Source of the DNA: Halogeometricum sp. S3BR5-2
GTDB taxonomy: Archaea > Halobacteriota > Halobacteria > Halobacteriales > Haloferacaceae
DNA length: 64,000 nucleotides
Assembly (NCBI RefSeq): GCF_031624635.1
Contig: NZ_JAMQOQ010000002.1
Location: 806,001-870,000 of the forward strand
Reading direction: 5' to 3'
Shown: one piece after another, positions 1-7,943 of the stretch
How the letters are laid out: each line of letters begins with the position of its first letter
Numbering within the stretch: position 1 is the first letter of the stretch
Program-made: the position numbers and the translations under genes
The notes under the pieces: generated by a model
What the model was told of the DNA's origin: nothing
Seen by the model: the letters and a program-made list of their open reading frames with translations, nothing else
Databases searched by the model: none

Positions 1-57
1 GGCGTCGACGGCCGGGACTCGGAGGAGTACGACGTGGTGCTCCCGGAGGCGCGCTGA
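1..57 (+). CDS. C-terminal end of an unidentified protein (partial)
   Basis: Only the last 18 codons of an open frame are inside the window, ending at TGA 55-57. The residues are acidic, as in the rest of the genome. Nothing identifies the family. The frame assignment rests on the following gene lying on the same strand about 100 bases later and on haloarchaeal codon usage (C or G in third positions). Confidence 0.4.
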   Translation, partial: GVDGRDSEEYDVVLPEAR

Positions 58-154
58 GCGGCCCCGTTCTCAGTCCCGACGCCGGCACCGGCCAGACGTA
101 CCGACGCCGCGACCGTCGCGAACCGTTTTTGTTCCGTCCAACCTACGTATCCGT

Positions 155-841
155 ATGTCGCAGACAGGGCTGCGTAGCGTCGTCGAGAGTCAGCGGGTCA
201 ACACGATCCTCTCGTGGCTTCTCGTCAGCTTTCTGCTCGTCGCCGCCGCGGGTCAGTTCGCCGACGGCGAACTCCAGTGGGCGGGGTTCACCCTCGCCGT
301 CGCCGCCGTCGCCCTCGTTCCGGCGATAGCGCTCAGAAACCCCACGTCGATGCTGCCGTGGGAGGTGCTGTTCCTCGCCGCCCTCCCCATCATCGCCCGC
401 GCCCTCGTCACCGGCGAGACGGTGGGCGGGATGACGTTCACCGGGCGCGTCGCCACCTACCTCGCCGTCGCCGCCGTCGCCCTCATCGTCGCCGTCGAAC
501 TGGACGTGTTCACCTCCATCCGGATGAACCACTCCTTCGCCGTCGCGTTCGTCGTCGTCACGACGATGGCCGCCGCGGGCGTCTGGGCCGTCGTCCGCTG
601 GGCCTCCGACACGCTGGTCGGCACCGCGTTCCTCTACGACGGCCGGGCCGAGGCGGTCATCGAGGAGGCGCTGATGTGGGACTTCGTCGCCGCCACCGTC
701 GCCGGCGTCTTCGCGGGCGTCCTCTTCGAGTACTACTTCCGGCGCCTCGCCCGCCTGCACAGTCGCCTTCCCGAGGGGGACGCGGGAGCGCGCCCCGCCG
801 CGGAGGCGTCGAACGAGAGGGAAACGGAGGCGCGACGGTGA
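155..841 (+). CDS. Multi-pass membrane protein of unknown function
   Basis: A 228-residue protein with about five hydrophobic segments (roughly residues 18-35, 42-60, 66-84, 98-118, 128-148) and one more near 185-205 before a charged, Ala/Glu-rich tail. No catalytic motif is visible and I do not recognise the family. The stop codon overlaps the GTG start of the next gene (GTGA), so the two are almost certainly co-transcribed and may act together in the membrane. The ATG at 155 follows a T-rich stretch near 126-133 that may be the promoter, which would give a nearly leaderless transcript. Confidence 0.8.
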   Translation: MSQTGLRSVVESQRVNTILSWLLVSFLLVAAAGQFADGELQWAGFTLAVAAVALVPAIALRNPTSMLPWEVLFLAALPIIARALVTGETVGGMTFTGRVATYLAVAAVALIVAVELDVFTSIRMNHSFAVAFVVVTTMAAAGVWAVVRWASDTLVGTAFLYDGRAEAVIEEALMWDFVAATVAGVFAGVLFEYYFRRLARLHSRLPEGDAGARPAAEASNERETEARR

Positions 842-1494
842 AGCTCAGAGACGCCCTCCACATCTCCGCGAAGCGACAGCGACAGGCGAGCCGAGTCATG
901 CAGGCGCTGTTGGGGCTGATGGTCGTCGTCGGTCTGGTCTCGCGGAACGGGGGCGTCGTCGTCAACGCCCTCGTCGCCTTCGCCGTCACCTTCCTGCCCG
1001 GCGTCCTCGAACACGACTACGACATCCCGATGGACGCCGGGTTGACGCTGTGGCTGACGCTGGCCGTCTTCCTGCACGGCCTCGGCACCGTCGCCCTCCC
1101 GTTCGTCGGGACTCCCTACGCCGACGTCTGGTGGTGGGACCACCTCACGCACGCCCTCTCGGCGAGCATCGTCGCCGCCGTCGGCTACGCCACCGCCCGC
1201 GCGTTCGACCTGCACAGCGAGGCGGTGTCTCTCCCGTCCCGATTCATGTTCGTGTTCATCCTCACGTTCACCATCGCGTTCGGCGTGTTCTGGGAGGTCA
1301 TCGAGTTCCTCATCTCGCTGGCGGCGGCGGCGTTCGGCGTCGGCACCGTCCTCACCCAGTACGGCCTCGGCGACACGATGATGGACCTCCTGTTCAACAC
1401 CCTCGGCGCCGTCGTCGTCGCGGTGTGGGGCGGCGGGCAGTTGAGCGGCGTGGTGACGGCGCTGACGACGCGGTTCGACCGGTCGCGGGTGTGA
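838..1494 (+). CDS. Membrane protein, DUF2238/YjdF-like
   Basis: The GTG start at 838 overlaps the upstream stop and gives 218 residues. Five or so membrane segments are visible, with a conserved-looking polar/aromatic patch (DVWWWDHLTHALS near residue 100) and an acidic motif inside a membrane segment (FGVFWEVIEF near 150), both typical of the DUF2238 (YjdF) membrane family. An upstream in-frame extension to about 214 exists but reads as Arg-rich shadow sequence of the previous gene, so I rejected it. The biochemical role of the family is not known; the assignment is from remembered motif style, not a search. Confidence 0.75.
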   Translation: MKLRDALHISAKRQRQASRVMQALLGLMVVVGLVSRNGGVVVNALVAFAVTFLPGVLEHDYDIPMDAGLTLWLTLAVFLHGLGTVALPFVGTPYADVWWWDHLTHALSASIVAAVGYATARAFDLHSEAVSLPSRFMFVFILTFTIAFGVFWEVIEFLISLAAAAFGVGTVLTQYGLGDTMMDLLFNTLGAVVVAVWGGGQLSGVVTALTTRFDRSRV

Positions 1495-1600
1495 GCCGTC
1501 CCCCTCCCCGTCGCCGCCGCCAACTACATGATAATTCGGGCCCTCGTCCCCGTACGGGCAATTCGCGGACGAAGACTGCCCGCAACAGCGGACTATCCCA

Positions 1601-1807
1601 ATGGTATACAAGAAGATCACACTCATCGGGCACAGCGACGAGAGTTTCGACGCGGCCGTCGACAACGCCGCCGACCGCGCCGAGGAGACGCTCGACAACG
1701 TCCACTGGATCGAAGTCGAGAGCATGGGAATGGAGATAGCCAGCGTCGAGGGACGCCAGTACCAGGCCGAAGTGGAAGTCGCCTTCCAACTCGAAGACGA
1801 CGAGTAA
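1601..1807 (+). CDS. Dodecin (flavin-binding protein)
   Basis: A 68-residue protein matching haloarchaeal dodecin along its full length. Dodecins form hollow dodecamers that store riboflavin or FMN, with two isoalloxazine rings stacked between symmetry-related tryptophans. The key residues are visible: Trp36 (VHWIEVE) for ring stacking, and Gln53/Gln55 ([10 protein letters not shown]), of which Gln55 hydrogen-bonds the flavin in the Halobacterium protein. The N-terminal [15 protein letters not shown] strand-helix is also typical. The gene stands alone between a membrane operon and a nucleotidase, and a short AT-rich element near 1528-1536 could be its promoter. Confidence 0.93.
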   Translation: MVYKKITLIGHSDESFDAAVDNAADRAEETLDNVHWIEVESMGMEIASVEGRQYQAEVEVAFQLEDDE

Positions 1808-1854
1808 CCACCGGACCGACGGGTTCATCTTCTCCGCGGCGTCACGACCGGTGT

Positions 1855-3240
1855 ATGCCGCGTCTCCTCCACTACTCCGACATCGAGAACGTCTACGACG
1901 ACCCCAGCCGCGCGGGGCGTCTCGCGGGCCTCCTCCGCGCACTCGACGGCGACGACGCCCTCGTCTGCGGCACGGGCGACACCACCGCGCCGGGCGTCCT
2001 CTCGCTCATCGAACGCGGCCGCCAGTCGCTGGAGTTCTTCGAGGCGGTCGGCGCCGACTTCGACACGTTCGGCAACCACGACTTCGACTACGGCCCCGAC
2101 GCGACGCGCGGTATCGTCGCCGACTCCCCGCAGACGTGGGTGTCTGCGAACGTCCGCGACGAGGACGGCGAGCGGTTCGCGGGGACGGTGCCGCACGCGG
2201 TCCGCGAGGTGGACGGCGCGCGCGTCGGGTTCGTCGGCGTCACCGACCCCGCGACGCCGTCGTTGAACCCGATGGCAGCCGACTTGACGTTCGAGGACCC
2301 CTACGAGGCCGCCGAGCGCGAAGCGGAGGCGCTCCGCGCGGCGGGCGTCGACCACGTGGTCGCGCTCTCGCACCTCGGCGGCGGCGACGACGAACTCGCC
2401 CGGCGCGTCGACGCCGACGCGATTCTCGGCGGACACGTCCACTCGGAGCGGCGCGAGTACGTCGACGGAACGCTGCTCCTGCGCCCCGGCGCGAACGGGC
2501 ACGTCGTCTTCGAGGTGGAACTGGGCGCGGGCGGCGAGGGGAGCGCACGAGCGACGGCGACGCGCCACGAGACGGCCGACGCCCCCGTCCACGAGGCGCT
2601 GGCGGAGCGACTCCGGGGGCGCGTCGACGACGCCGGGTTGGACGAGGTGGTCGCCGTCGCCGACGAGCCGATGGACCGCTCGGAGGAGACGGTGTTCGGC
2701 GGCGAGTGCGCCGTCGGCAACTTCGTCGCCGACGCCTACCGCTGGTCGATGGACGCCGACGTGGGCCTGCAGAACAGCGGCGGCATCCGGAACGGCCCGC
2801 CCCTCGACGGCGAGGTGACCGTCGCGGACCTCGTGAGCGTCATCCCCTTCGAGGAGCGCGTCGTCCTCGCGGAACTGACCGGCGCGGAACTCCTCGCGGT
2901 CCTGCGCGAGTGCGCCGCCGCGACGGTCGACTTCGGCGAACCCGACTGGTGGCAGGGGCACCTCAGCGGCGTCGAACTCGTCTGGGACGACAGCGACGCC
3001 GACATCGTCTCCGCGCGCGTCGGCGGCGAACCGATCGACCCCGATGCGACGTACGAGGTGGCGACGGCCGACTACCTGCTCCACAGCGACCACGAGTTCC
3101 CGACCGTCGAACCGCGCCACCGGGCCGCCGAGGGGCGAATCCAACACGAGGTGCTGGCCGACTACGCCCGCGAGTTCGGTCTCGACGCCGGCGTCGACGG
3201 GCGAATCAGGCGCGTCTCGGGGCGCGCCGCGAACGACTGA
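1855..3240 (+). CDS. 5'-nucleotidase / cyclic phosphodiesterase-like metallophosphoesterase
   Basis: A 461-residue UshA-type protein with an N-terminal metallophosphoesterase domain (about 1-220) and a C-terminal 5'-nucleotidase domain (about 240-450). Visible motifs are GTGDTT, FGNHDFDYG, ALSHLG and GGHVHS for the dimetal site, then GNFVADAYR, NSGGIR and VIPFEERV for substrate binding. It would hydrolyse nucleotides or other phosphoesters. There is no signal peptide, unlike periplasmic UshA, so it is probably cytoplasmic. An oddity is that the first metal motif reads YSDIEN rather than the usual D-x-H, so one ligand is replaced by Glu. I chose the ATG at 1855 over an upstream in-frame start because the metal motif begins right after it. 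Confidence 0.85.
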   Translation: MPRLLHYSDIENVYDDPSRAGRLAGLLRALDGDDALVCGTGDTTAPGVLSLIERGRQSLEFFEAVGADFDTFGNHDFDYGPDATRGIVADSPQTWVSANVRDEDGERFAGTVPHAVREVDGARVGFVGVTDPATPSLNPMAADLTFEDPYEAAEREAEALRAAGVDHVVALSHLGGGDDELARRVDADAILGGHVHSERREYVDGTLLLRPGANGHVVFEVELGAGGEGSARATATRHETADAPVHEALAERLRGRVDDAGLDEVVAVADEPMDRSEETVFGGECAVGNFVADAYRWSMDADVGLQNSGGIRNGPPLDGEVTVADLVSVIPFEERVVLAELTGAELLAVLRECAAATVDFGEPDWWQGHLSGVELVWDDSDADIVSARVGGEPIDPDATYEVATADYLLHSDHEFPTVEPRHRAAEGRIQHEVLADYAREFGLDAGVDGRIRRVSGRAAND

Positions 3241-3345
3241 CTGGAGTCGACCGACGCCGACCGGAGCCACCTCGACGCCCCGCGCCGCCGGCGGACCGTG
3301 CCGAAGGGGAAACGTTCAGGCGGGCGGGCGTCGTCTCCTTCGACG

Positions 3346-3765
3346 ATGACGCGAGTGGTGGTCCCCGTCAGGTACCCGCTGACGAAGCACTCGAAAGCAA
3401 CGCTCTCGGAAGCCGTGCGCATCTCTGAGGAACGCGAGGCCGAACTCACGATTCTCCACGTCGACCTGTACCAGGAGAACCGCGGCGTGACGAGAGCCGA
3501 GTTGAAACGCGCGATAGAGCGGGAGTTCGGACGACTCGAACGGACGCGGTACGTTATCCGCCGCGGCTTCCTCGTCGAGGAGACTATCCTCGAGGAGGCG
3601 GCCGCCGAGGAGGCGGACATCGTCGTCATCGGGTCGAAGCAGGCGAGTCGCTGGCGGCGGATGCTGCGGCGCTTCCTCGACGACCCCGACATCGAGACGT
3701 ACCTCAGACAGAAACTCGACTGCACGGTCATCACGGTCCGCCCGGACCAGAAGAGCGAGGCCTGA
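3346..3765 (+). CDS. Universal stress protein (UspA family)
   Basis: A 139-residue single-domain protein. It starts with a hydrophobic strand (RVVVPVRYPL), has a helix rich in charges, a second strand (ELTILHVDLY) and ends with a strand ending CTVITVR, the usual UspA alpha/beta fold. The nucleotide-binding signature is partial (VVIGSKQASRWRRMLRR instead of the usual G-x2-G-x9-G-S/T), so ATP binding is doubtful. The ATG at 3346 was preferred over an upstream ATG at 3298, whose extension is arginine-rich and not UspA-like. It lies between two unrelated genes and its regulation is not visible. Confidence 0.85.
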   Translation: MTRVVVPVRYPLTKHSKATLSEAVRISEEREAELTILHVDLYQENRGVTRAELKRAIEREFGRLERTRYVIRRGFLVEETILEEAAAEEADIVVIGSKQASRWRRMLRRFLDDPDIETYLRQKLDCTVITVRPDQKSEA

Positions 3766-3807
3766 GGGTTCCTTGCTGAGGCCGGACGACGGGGTACCGG
3801 CCGGGTT

Positions 3808-4797
3808 TCAGTTCCGCTCGCCGTCGCGGCCGCGTCGGTCGATCCGCCCGCCGGCGTCGGACCACGACTCGTCGGGTCGCTCTCCCACCTCCGCGCGGAG
3901 CGACCCGCTGGTGTCGTCGAAGACGTGGTGTCTGTGCGGGTACGCCGCCTCCACGTCGGGTTCGTCTTCGAGCAGTCGGTACAGTTGCGACTGCACCCGC
4001 GAGCGAACGGTGAGAAGTTTGTACGGCTTCTTCGCCCAGTAGCGCAGGGTCACGAGGATGCCGCTGTCGCCGTACTCGTCGATGTACGCCGTCGGCCTCG
4101 CGGGGTAGCGCGCGCTCCCGACCCGGATGTCCGGCCCTCCCTCCACCACCATGTCGACGTCGCTGGCGGCCCGTTCGAGCAGTTCGCGCGTCCGCGGGAT
4201 GTCCGACTCGTACGTCGCCAGAAAGCCGAGGCGGAGGCGGACGCGTTCGTCCTCCGCCGAGTAGTTCGTCACCAGACTGTCGCGGATGGTGGCGTTGGGG
4301 ATGACGAGGAAGGTGTTGTCGAGCGTGAACATCTTCGTGTAGCGGATGGTTATCTCGTCGACGAACCCCTTCCGGCCGTCCTCGAGTTCGATCATGTCGC
4401 CGACCTCGTACGGTTGGTCGGCGAGGATGAACAGGCCGTTAATGGCGCTCCCGACGATGGGAGCGAGGACGATACCGACCACCGCGGAGAACACCCCGAC
4501 GGAGATGGCGATGTTGCCGAACTGGAACCCGGCGACGACGGCGGCCGCGACGGCCGAGAGGAACAGCATCGTCGAGCGGACGAGGCGGAGGACGACCTGC
4601 GCGACGCTCTGCCGGCGGAATCGCCGCGCGACGGGCCGGCCGACGAGTCGGACGACGTACCCGGAGAGAGCGTAGCCGAGGAGGAAGATGAGCACGGCGG
4701 CGACGTAGTGTGCGCCGGGGAAGAACAGGACGTCGGGGAGCAGTTGTCGAACGAACTCCTCGCCCTCCGTAGGTGTCGGCGTCGGCGTCCCCTGCAT
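3808..4797 (-). CDS. Small-conductance mechanosensitive channel (MscS family)
   Basis: A 329-residue protein with hydrophobic segments at about 35-55, 75-95 and 100-145 (counted from the ATG at 4797), followed by the MscS beta-domain (GWVDEIT-like GFVDEITIRYTKMFTLDN, then VIPNATI and NYS) and a C-terminal alpha/beta domain. MscS channels open on membrane tension during hypo-osmotic shock and release solutes, which matters for a halophile moved to low salt. A GTG four codons upstream (4809) is an alternative start. It is divergent from the PAC2 gene. A second, truncated MscS lies at the right end of the window. Confidence 0.88.
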   Translation of the reverse strand: MQGTPTPTPTEGEEFVRQLLPDVLFFPGAHYVAAVLIFLLGYALSGYVVRLVGRPVARRFRRQSVAQVVLRLVRSTMLFLSAVAAAVVAGFQFGNIAISVGVFSAVVGIVLAPIVGSAINGLFILADQPYEVGDMIELEDGRKGFVDEITIRYTKMFTLDNTFLVIPNATIRDSLVTNYSAEDERVRLRLGFLATYESDIPRTRELLERAASDVDMVVEGGPDIRVGSARYPARPTAYIDEYGDSGILVTLRYWAKKPYKLLTVRSRVQSQLYRLLEDEPDVEAAYPHRHHVFDDTSGSLRAEVGERPDESWSDAGGRIDRRGRDGERN

Positions 4798-4901
4798 ACG
4801 CCGGACCACGACGGGGTCCGAGAAAAAGGGTCCCCACTCGGTGCCGTCGCGGCGTCGGACGCGGGTGAAGCGATAAGTCCCCGCCGGCCTTCGCCCCGAA
4901 C

Positions 4902-5642
4902 ATGCTCGGCCGCTTTAGACGGACGCCCGATTTCACCATCTCCTCCGACCAGTCGCCCGGAGAGACGCTGCTCGCCGGCTTCTCCACGTTCGGCCTCGCC
5001 GGACTGACGGCCGCGGACTTCGTCGTCGACCAACTCGAACTCGAAGAGATAGGCCACCTCACCGTCGACGGCCTGCCCGCGGTGACCCCCTTCGAGAACG
5101 GCCGGCCGCGACACCACACCCGACTGTTCTCGCGGCCGGACCTCGACGTGACCGTCCTCGTCGGCGAACTGTTCGTGCCGGCCGCCGCGGGCGGCCCGTT
5201 CGCCGACGCCGTCCTCGAGTGGACCGAGCAGCGGGGAGTCGACGAGATAGCCGTCCTCTCGGGCGTTCCCATCCCCCACAGCCACGCCGACCACGAGACG
5301 TACTTCGTGGCCACCGACGACTACCGGGAGCGACGGCTGTCGGACGTCGACATCCCGCCGATGGGTCGCGGCTTCTTCGACGGCACGAACGCCGCTCTGG
5401 TCGAACGGGGCGTCGACTCCTCGCTCGGCGTCTGCGTCTACGTCACGCCCGTCCACGCGCAGGTGCCCGACGTGGACGCCGCCGTCCGCCTCGTCGAGGC
5501 CGCCGAGGCGGTGTACGGGCTGGGACTCGACGCGGATCCCTTGGAGGCGTTCGCCGGCGAGGTGCGACAGCACTACGCCGAACTCGCCGAGCGACTCGAA
5601 GCGCGCGAGGAGGAGATGCCCGAGGACCGGATGTACATGTAA
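4902..5642 (+). CDS. PAC2 family protein (proteasome-assembly-chaperone-like)
   Basis: A 246-residue protein with the PAC2 pattern: an N-terminal LLAGFSTFGLAGLTAADFVVDQL segment, the central strand VDEIAVLSGVPIPH, and a C-terminal acidic coiled segment ending in EEEMPEDRMYM. Family members are structural relatives of proteasome assembly chaperones. In archaea a role in proteasome assembly has been proposed but is not established. The gene has its own promoter in the divergent spacer with the MscS gene and is followed at once by strong inverted repeats that probably end transcription. Confidence 0.85.
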   Translation: MLGRFRRTPDFTISSDQSPGETLLAGFSTFGLAGLTAADFVVDQLELEEIGHLTVDGLPAVTPFENGRPRHHTRLFSRPDLDVTVLVGELFVPAAAGGPFADAVLEWTEQRGVDEIAVLSGVPIPHSHADHETYFVATDDYRERRLSDVDIPPMGRGFFDGTNAALVERGVDSSLGVCVYVTPVHAQVPDVDAAVRLVEAAEAVYGLGLDADPLEAFAGEVRQHYAELAERLEAREEEMPEDRMYM

Positions 5643-5643
5643 C

Positions 5644-5741
5644 TCCAGCTTTTTGCAACGAGCGGGTCGCGTAGCGACCCCGAGTCAGCAAAAAGCTGGA
5701 CCAAAAAGACGCCGCGAGGCTCGCGTTCGCTCGCCTCGCGG
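5644..5741. repeat. Compact block of nested inverted repeats
   Basis: Starting two bases after the PAC2 stop, a 13-base arm (TCCAGCTTTTTGC, 5644-5656) pairs perfectly with 5688-5700. Inside it a second perfect stem, GGGTCGC (5664-5670) with GCGACCC (5674-5680), has a 3-base loop. A third hairpin, CCGCGAGGC (5712-5720) with 5733-5741, follows. It could terminate the PAC2 transcript, since the T5 run sits inside the arm, or it could be a copy of a dispersed haloarchaeal intergenic repeat. The sequence alone cannot separate these. Confidence 0.7.
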
Positions 5742-5831
5742 TGCGAACCCTTGGAACGGCCCCGCAGTCGGCAACGCCGCGAGTCGTCCCGTCGCCGGCG
5801 GACGAGTTGCCGTGTTTAGGACGTTCGTGCA

Positions 5832-5878
5832 TTATATACCACCGGTTTCCGAAGGACAGTGCTACTCAATTAATAGTA
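5832..5878 (+). promoter_or_regulatory. trmB promoter with an exact TrmB operator motif
   Basis: A TATA-like TTATATA lies at 5832-5838. About 25 bases later, where transcription should start, is the 16-mer TACTCAATTAATAGTA (5863-5878). Its complement reads TACT-N7-GAGTA, which is exactly the cis-motif published for Halobacterium salinarum TrmB (TACT-N7-8-GAGTA). An operator at or just after the start site would block polymerase, so TrmB would repress its own gene. A purine-rich ribosome-binding sequence (GGGGTGA, 5902-5908) precedes the ATG at 5912. Confidence 0.75.
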
Positions 5879-5911
5879 AACATCAAGGGGGTCCACGGAG
5901 AGGGGTGAGAT

Positions 5912-6973
5912 ATGGCAGACGAACTGCGGACGACGATGGAGAGCGTCGGGGAGCGGTTCAACCTCGGGGAGTACGAGATAGAGGCGTACCTCGCCGTCCT
6001 CGAACACGGGGAACTCACCGCCTCGGAGATAGCCGACCGGACGGACATCCCGCAACCCCGCGTGTACGACACGGTCCGGAGTCTCTCGGACCGCGGCCTC
6101 GTCGAACTCCGCGAGTCGCGCCCGATGAAAATCGTCGCCGTCGACCCCGACGACGCGTTCGCGAACGTGAAGACCTCCTTGGACGACCTCATCTCCGAAC
6201 TGGAGGCGCGCTACACCGCACCCGCCCGCGACACCGAGGCCGTCTCCCTCGTGAAGTCGCGTTCGACCATCCTCCGCTACATCGAAGAGATAATCGAGAA
6301 CGCCGAGTACGAACTCGTCCTGTCGCTGACGCCGGACCTCCTGCGTCGCTTCCACGACGAACTCGCCTCGGCCATCGACGACGGCGTGAGCGTCGACCTC
6401 CTCATCACGCCGCTCTCGCGCGCCCCCGACCCGGCCGAGTTCGACTACCTCGAAGTCGCCACCATCGCGCGCGGCCGGCGGGGCATCACGACGCCCGTCC
6501 TCGCCGTCGCCGACGGCGAGTACTCCGTGTACGCGACGCAGGACGCCCTCCGCGACGACAAGGACCGCTACGGCGTCATCTTCAACCGCTCGGCGCTGGG
6601 CTTCCTCGTCAGCGGCTTCTTCGGCACCGTCCTCTGGACGACGGCCGAGACGCTGGCGGCCAACGGCAAGCGCCGCCCGTTCCCCCGTCGCTACGCCTCC
6701 ATCCGCCGCGCCGTCAAGGACGTGCGCGAACTCGGCGGCGAGTTCTACGCCTCCGTCTCCGGCCGGCACGTCGAGTCCGGCGACGCCATCGTCGTCGAGG
6801 GGCGCGTCAGCAGGACCACGTTCGAGGAGTCCGAAGAGGTCGCCTCCTTCGAGATGGAAACCGAGGACGGCGTCCTCGAAATCGGCGGTCTCGTCTCCGC
6901 GCTCGAAGACGTGGAGGCTCAAGAGATCATCCTCGGCCGCGACGAGGTTCCGGACCGAAAACAGTTCGTCTGA
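5912..6973 (+). CDS. trmB: TrmB-family sugar-responsive transcriptional regulator
   Basis: A 353-residue protein with a winged helix-turn-helix at about 15-80 ([19 protein letters not shown], then [14 protein letters not shown] as recognition helix) and a long C-terminal TrmB domain (about 110-350) that in relatives binds glucose, maltose or trehalose. In Halobacterium TrmB governs sugar transport, glycolysis and gluconeogenesis. Here it is next to and convergent with a complete sugar ABC transporter/dehydrogenase cluster, which suggests local control. Its own promoter carries an exact TrmB motif (5863-5878). It could be a TrmB paralog with another ligand. Confidence 0.92.
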   Translation: MADELRTTMESVGERFNLGEYEIEAYLAVLEHGELTASEIADRTDIPQPRVYDTVRSLSDRGLVELRESRPMKIVAVDPDDAFANVKTSLDDLISELEARYTAPARDTEAVSLVKSRSTILRYIEEIIENAEYELVLSLTPDLLRRFHDELASAIDDGVSVDLLITPLSRAPDPAEFDYLEVATIARGRRGITTPVLAVADGEYSVYATQDALRDDKDRYGVIFNRSALGFLVSGFFGTVLWTTAETLAANGKRRPFPRRYASIRRAVKDVRELGGEFYASVSGRHVESGDAIVVEGRVSRTTFEESEEVASFEMETEDGVLEIGGLVSALEDVEAQEIILGRDEVPDRKQFV

Positions 6974-6977
6974 ACGG

Positions 6978-7844
6978 TTACCGCGCGGCGTCGGTGCCCG
7001 AACCGGCGCCCGCGTCCTCCCCGCCCGCTTCGTCCTCCGCCTCCTCCTCGAAGACGTACAGCGTCTCCCCGCAGTCCGCGCAGACCAACACCTCGTCTTC
7101 GGGGTCGTCGTACACGCCCATCGTCCCGCCGCAGCAGTTCAGCACCGTCCTCGTCTCCTCGGTCTGACCCCCGCAGAGCGGGCAGGATTCGAGGAACATC
7201 CGGAGCGGCGCCGTCGCCGGCGCGCGGACCGACTCGGGCACGTCGAACGCCGTCATCGCCCGCACCGCGGCGGCGTCGCTGACGGCGTGCGCCCGGGAGA
7301 GCCAGATGGAGTTTCGCTCGCCGTCGACGGTGATGCCGCCGTAGTCGACGCCGCCCTCGGCGTCGAACGGCGCGGCCTCGGCGACGGCGGCCGCCACGCT
7401 CTCGTCGTCTCGGTCGCGCAGCGACGCCATCTCCGCCTCCCACGCCGACCGGAACTCCTCGGAGAGGTAGAGCGCCCCCGCGTCGTCCTCGCGGAGGACG
7501 CGCGCCTCGAACAGTGCGAACAGCACTTCCTCGCCGTCCTCGTCGCCCAGTTCGTCCGACTGACGGACCTCGCCGCCGTCGGGGACGTGCTCGAAGAGGT
7601 GCGACAGACCGAGTCGGGAGACCACGCGGGGTGCGAACTCGGGCGTGCCGGGGACGACGTACCCCCGGAGGTAGACCAACGCCCCGCCGCCGACGGCGGT
7701 CAGGAGGGCGACGGTCGTCGAGAGCGGCCAGAGGACGACGGCGACGACGAGGAGCAACGCGGCGTTGACGGCCGTGCAGGGCCAACAGCGCCGCTCGCCC
7801 GTGTAGTCGGGGCGACGAATCGCGTCGAGAAGCGACGGTGACAT
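6978..7844 (-). CDS. Membrane-anchored zinc-ribbon protein, function unknown
   Basis: A 288-residue protein. An N-terminal CWPC pair (residues 20-23) precedes two adjacent membrane segments (about 25-62). The long soluble part ends with CPLCGG, a CC pair and CADCGE, which together look like a zinc ribbon in the last third. The C-terminus is a Glu/Gly/Ala-rich disordered tail. I do not recognise the family. It is convergent with trmB (4 bases apart) and upstream of nothing obvious on its strand, so context says little. Confidence 0.8.
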   Translation of the reverse strand: MSPSLLDAIRRPDYTGERRCWPCTAVNAALLLVVAVVLWPLSTTVALLTAVGGGALVYLRGYVVPGTPEFAPRVVSRLGLSHLFEHVPDGGEVRQSDELGDEDGEEVLFALFEARVLREDDAGALYLSEEFRSAWEAEMASLRDRDDESVAAAVAEAAPFDAEGGVDYGGITVDGERNSIWLSRAHAVSDAAAVRAMTAFDVPESVRAPATAPLRMFLESCPLCGGQTEETRTVLNCCGGTMGVYDDPEDEVLVCADCGETLYVFEEEAEDEAGGEDAGAGSGTDAAR

Positions 7845-7943
7845 AGCGTACTCTGGTGGCGAGACCGACTTATGGCTTTCTCGATGAATCGGACTCGACG
7901 CCGGGACCGGTTCGGGGTGGAATCGGGACGGGACCGGGACCGC

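Noticed and set aside
214-837. N-terminal extension of the DUF2238-like gene
   Set aside because: The extension is Arg-rich and overlaps an intact membrane gene; the GTG overlap at 838 is the normal operon junction.
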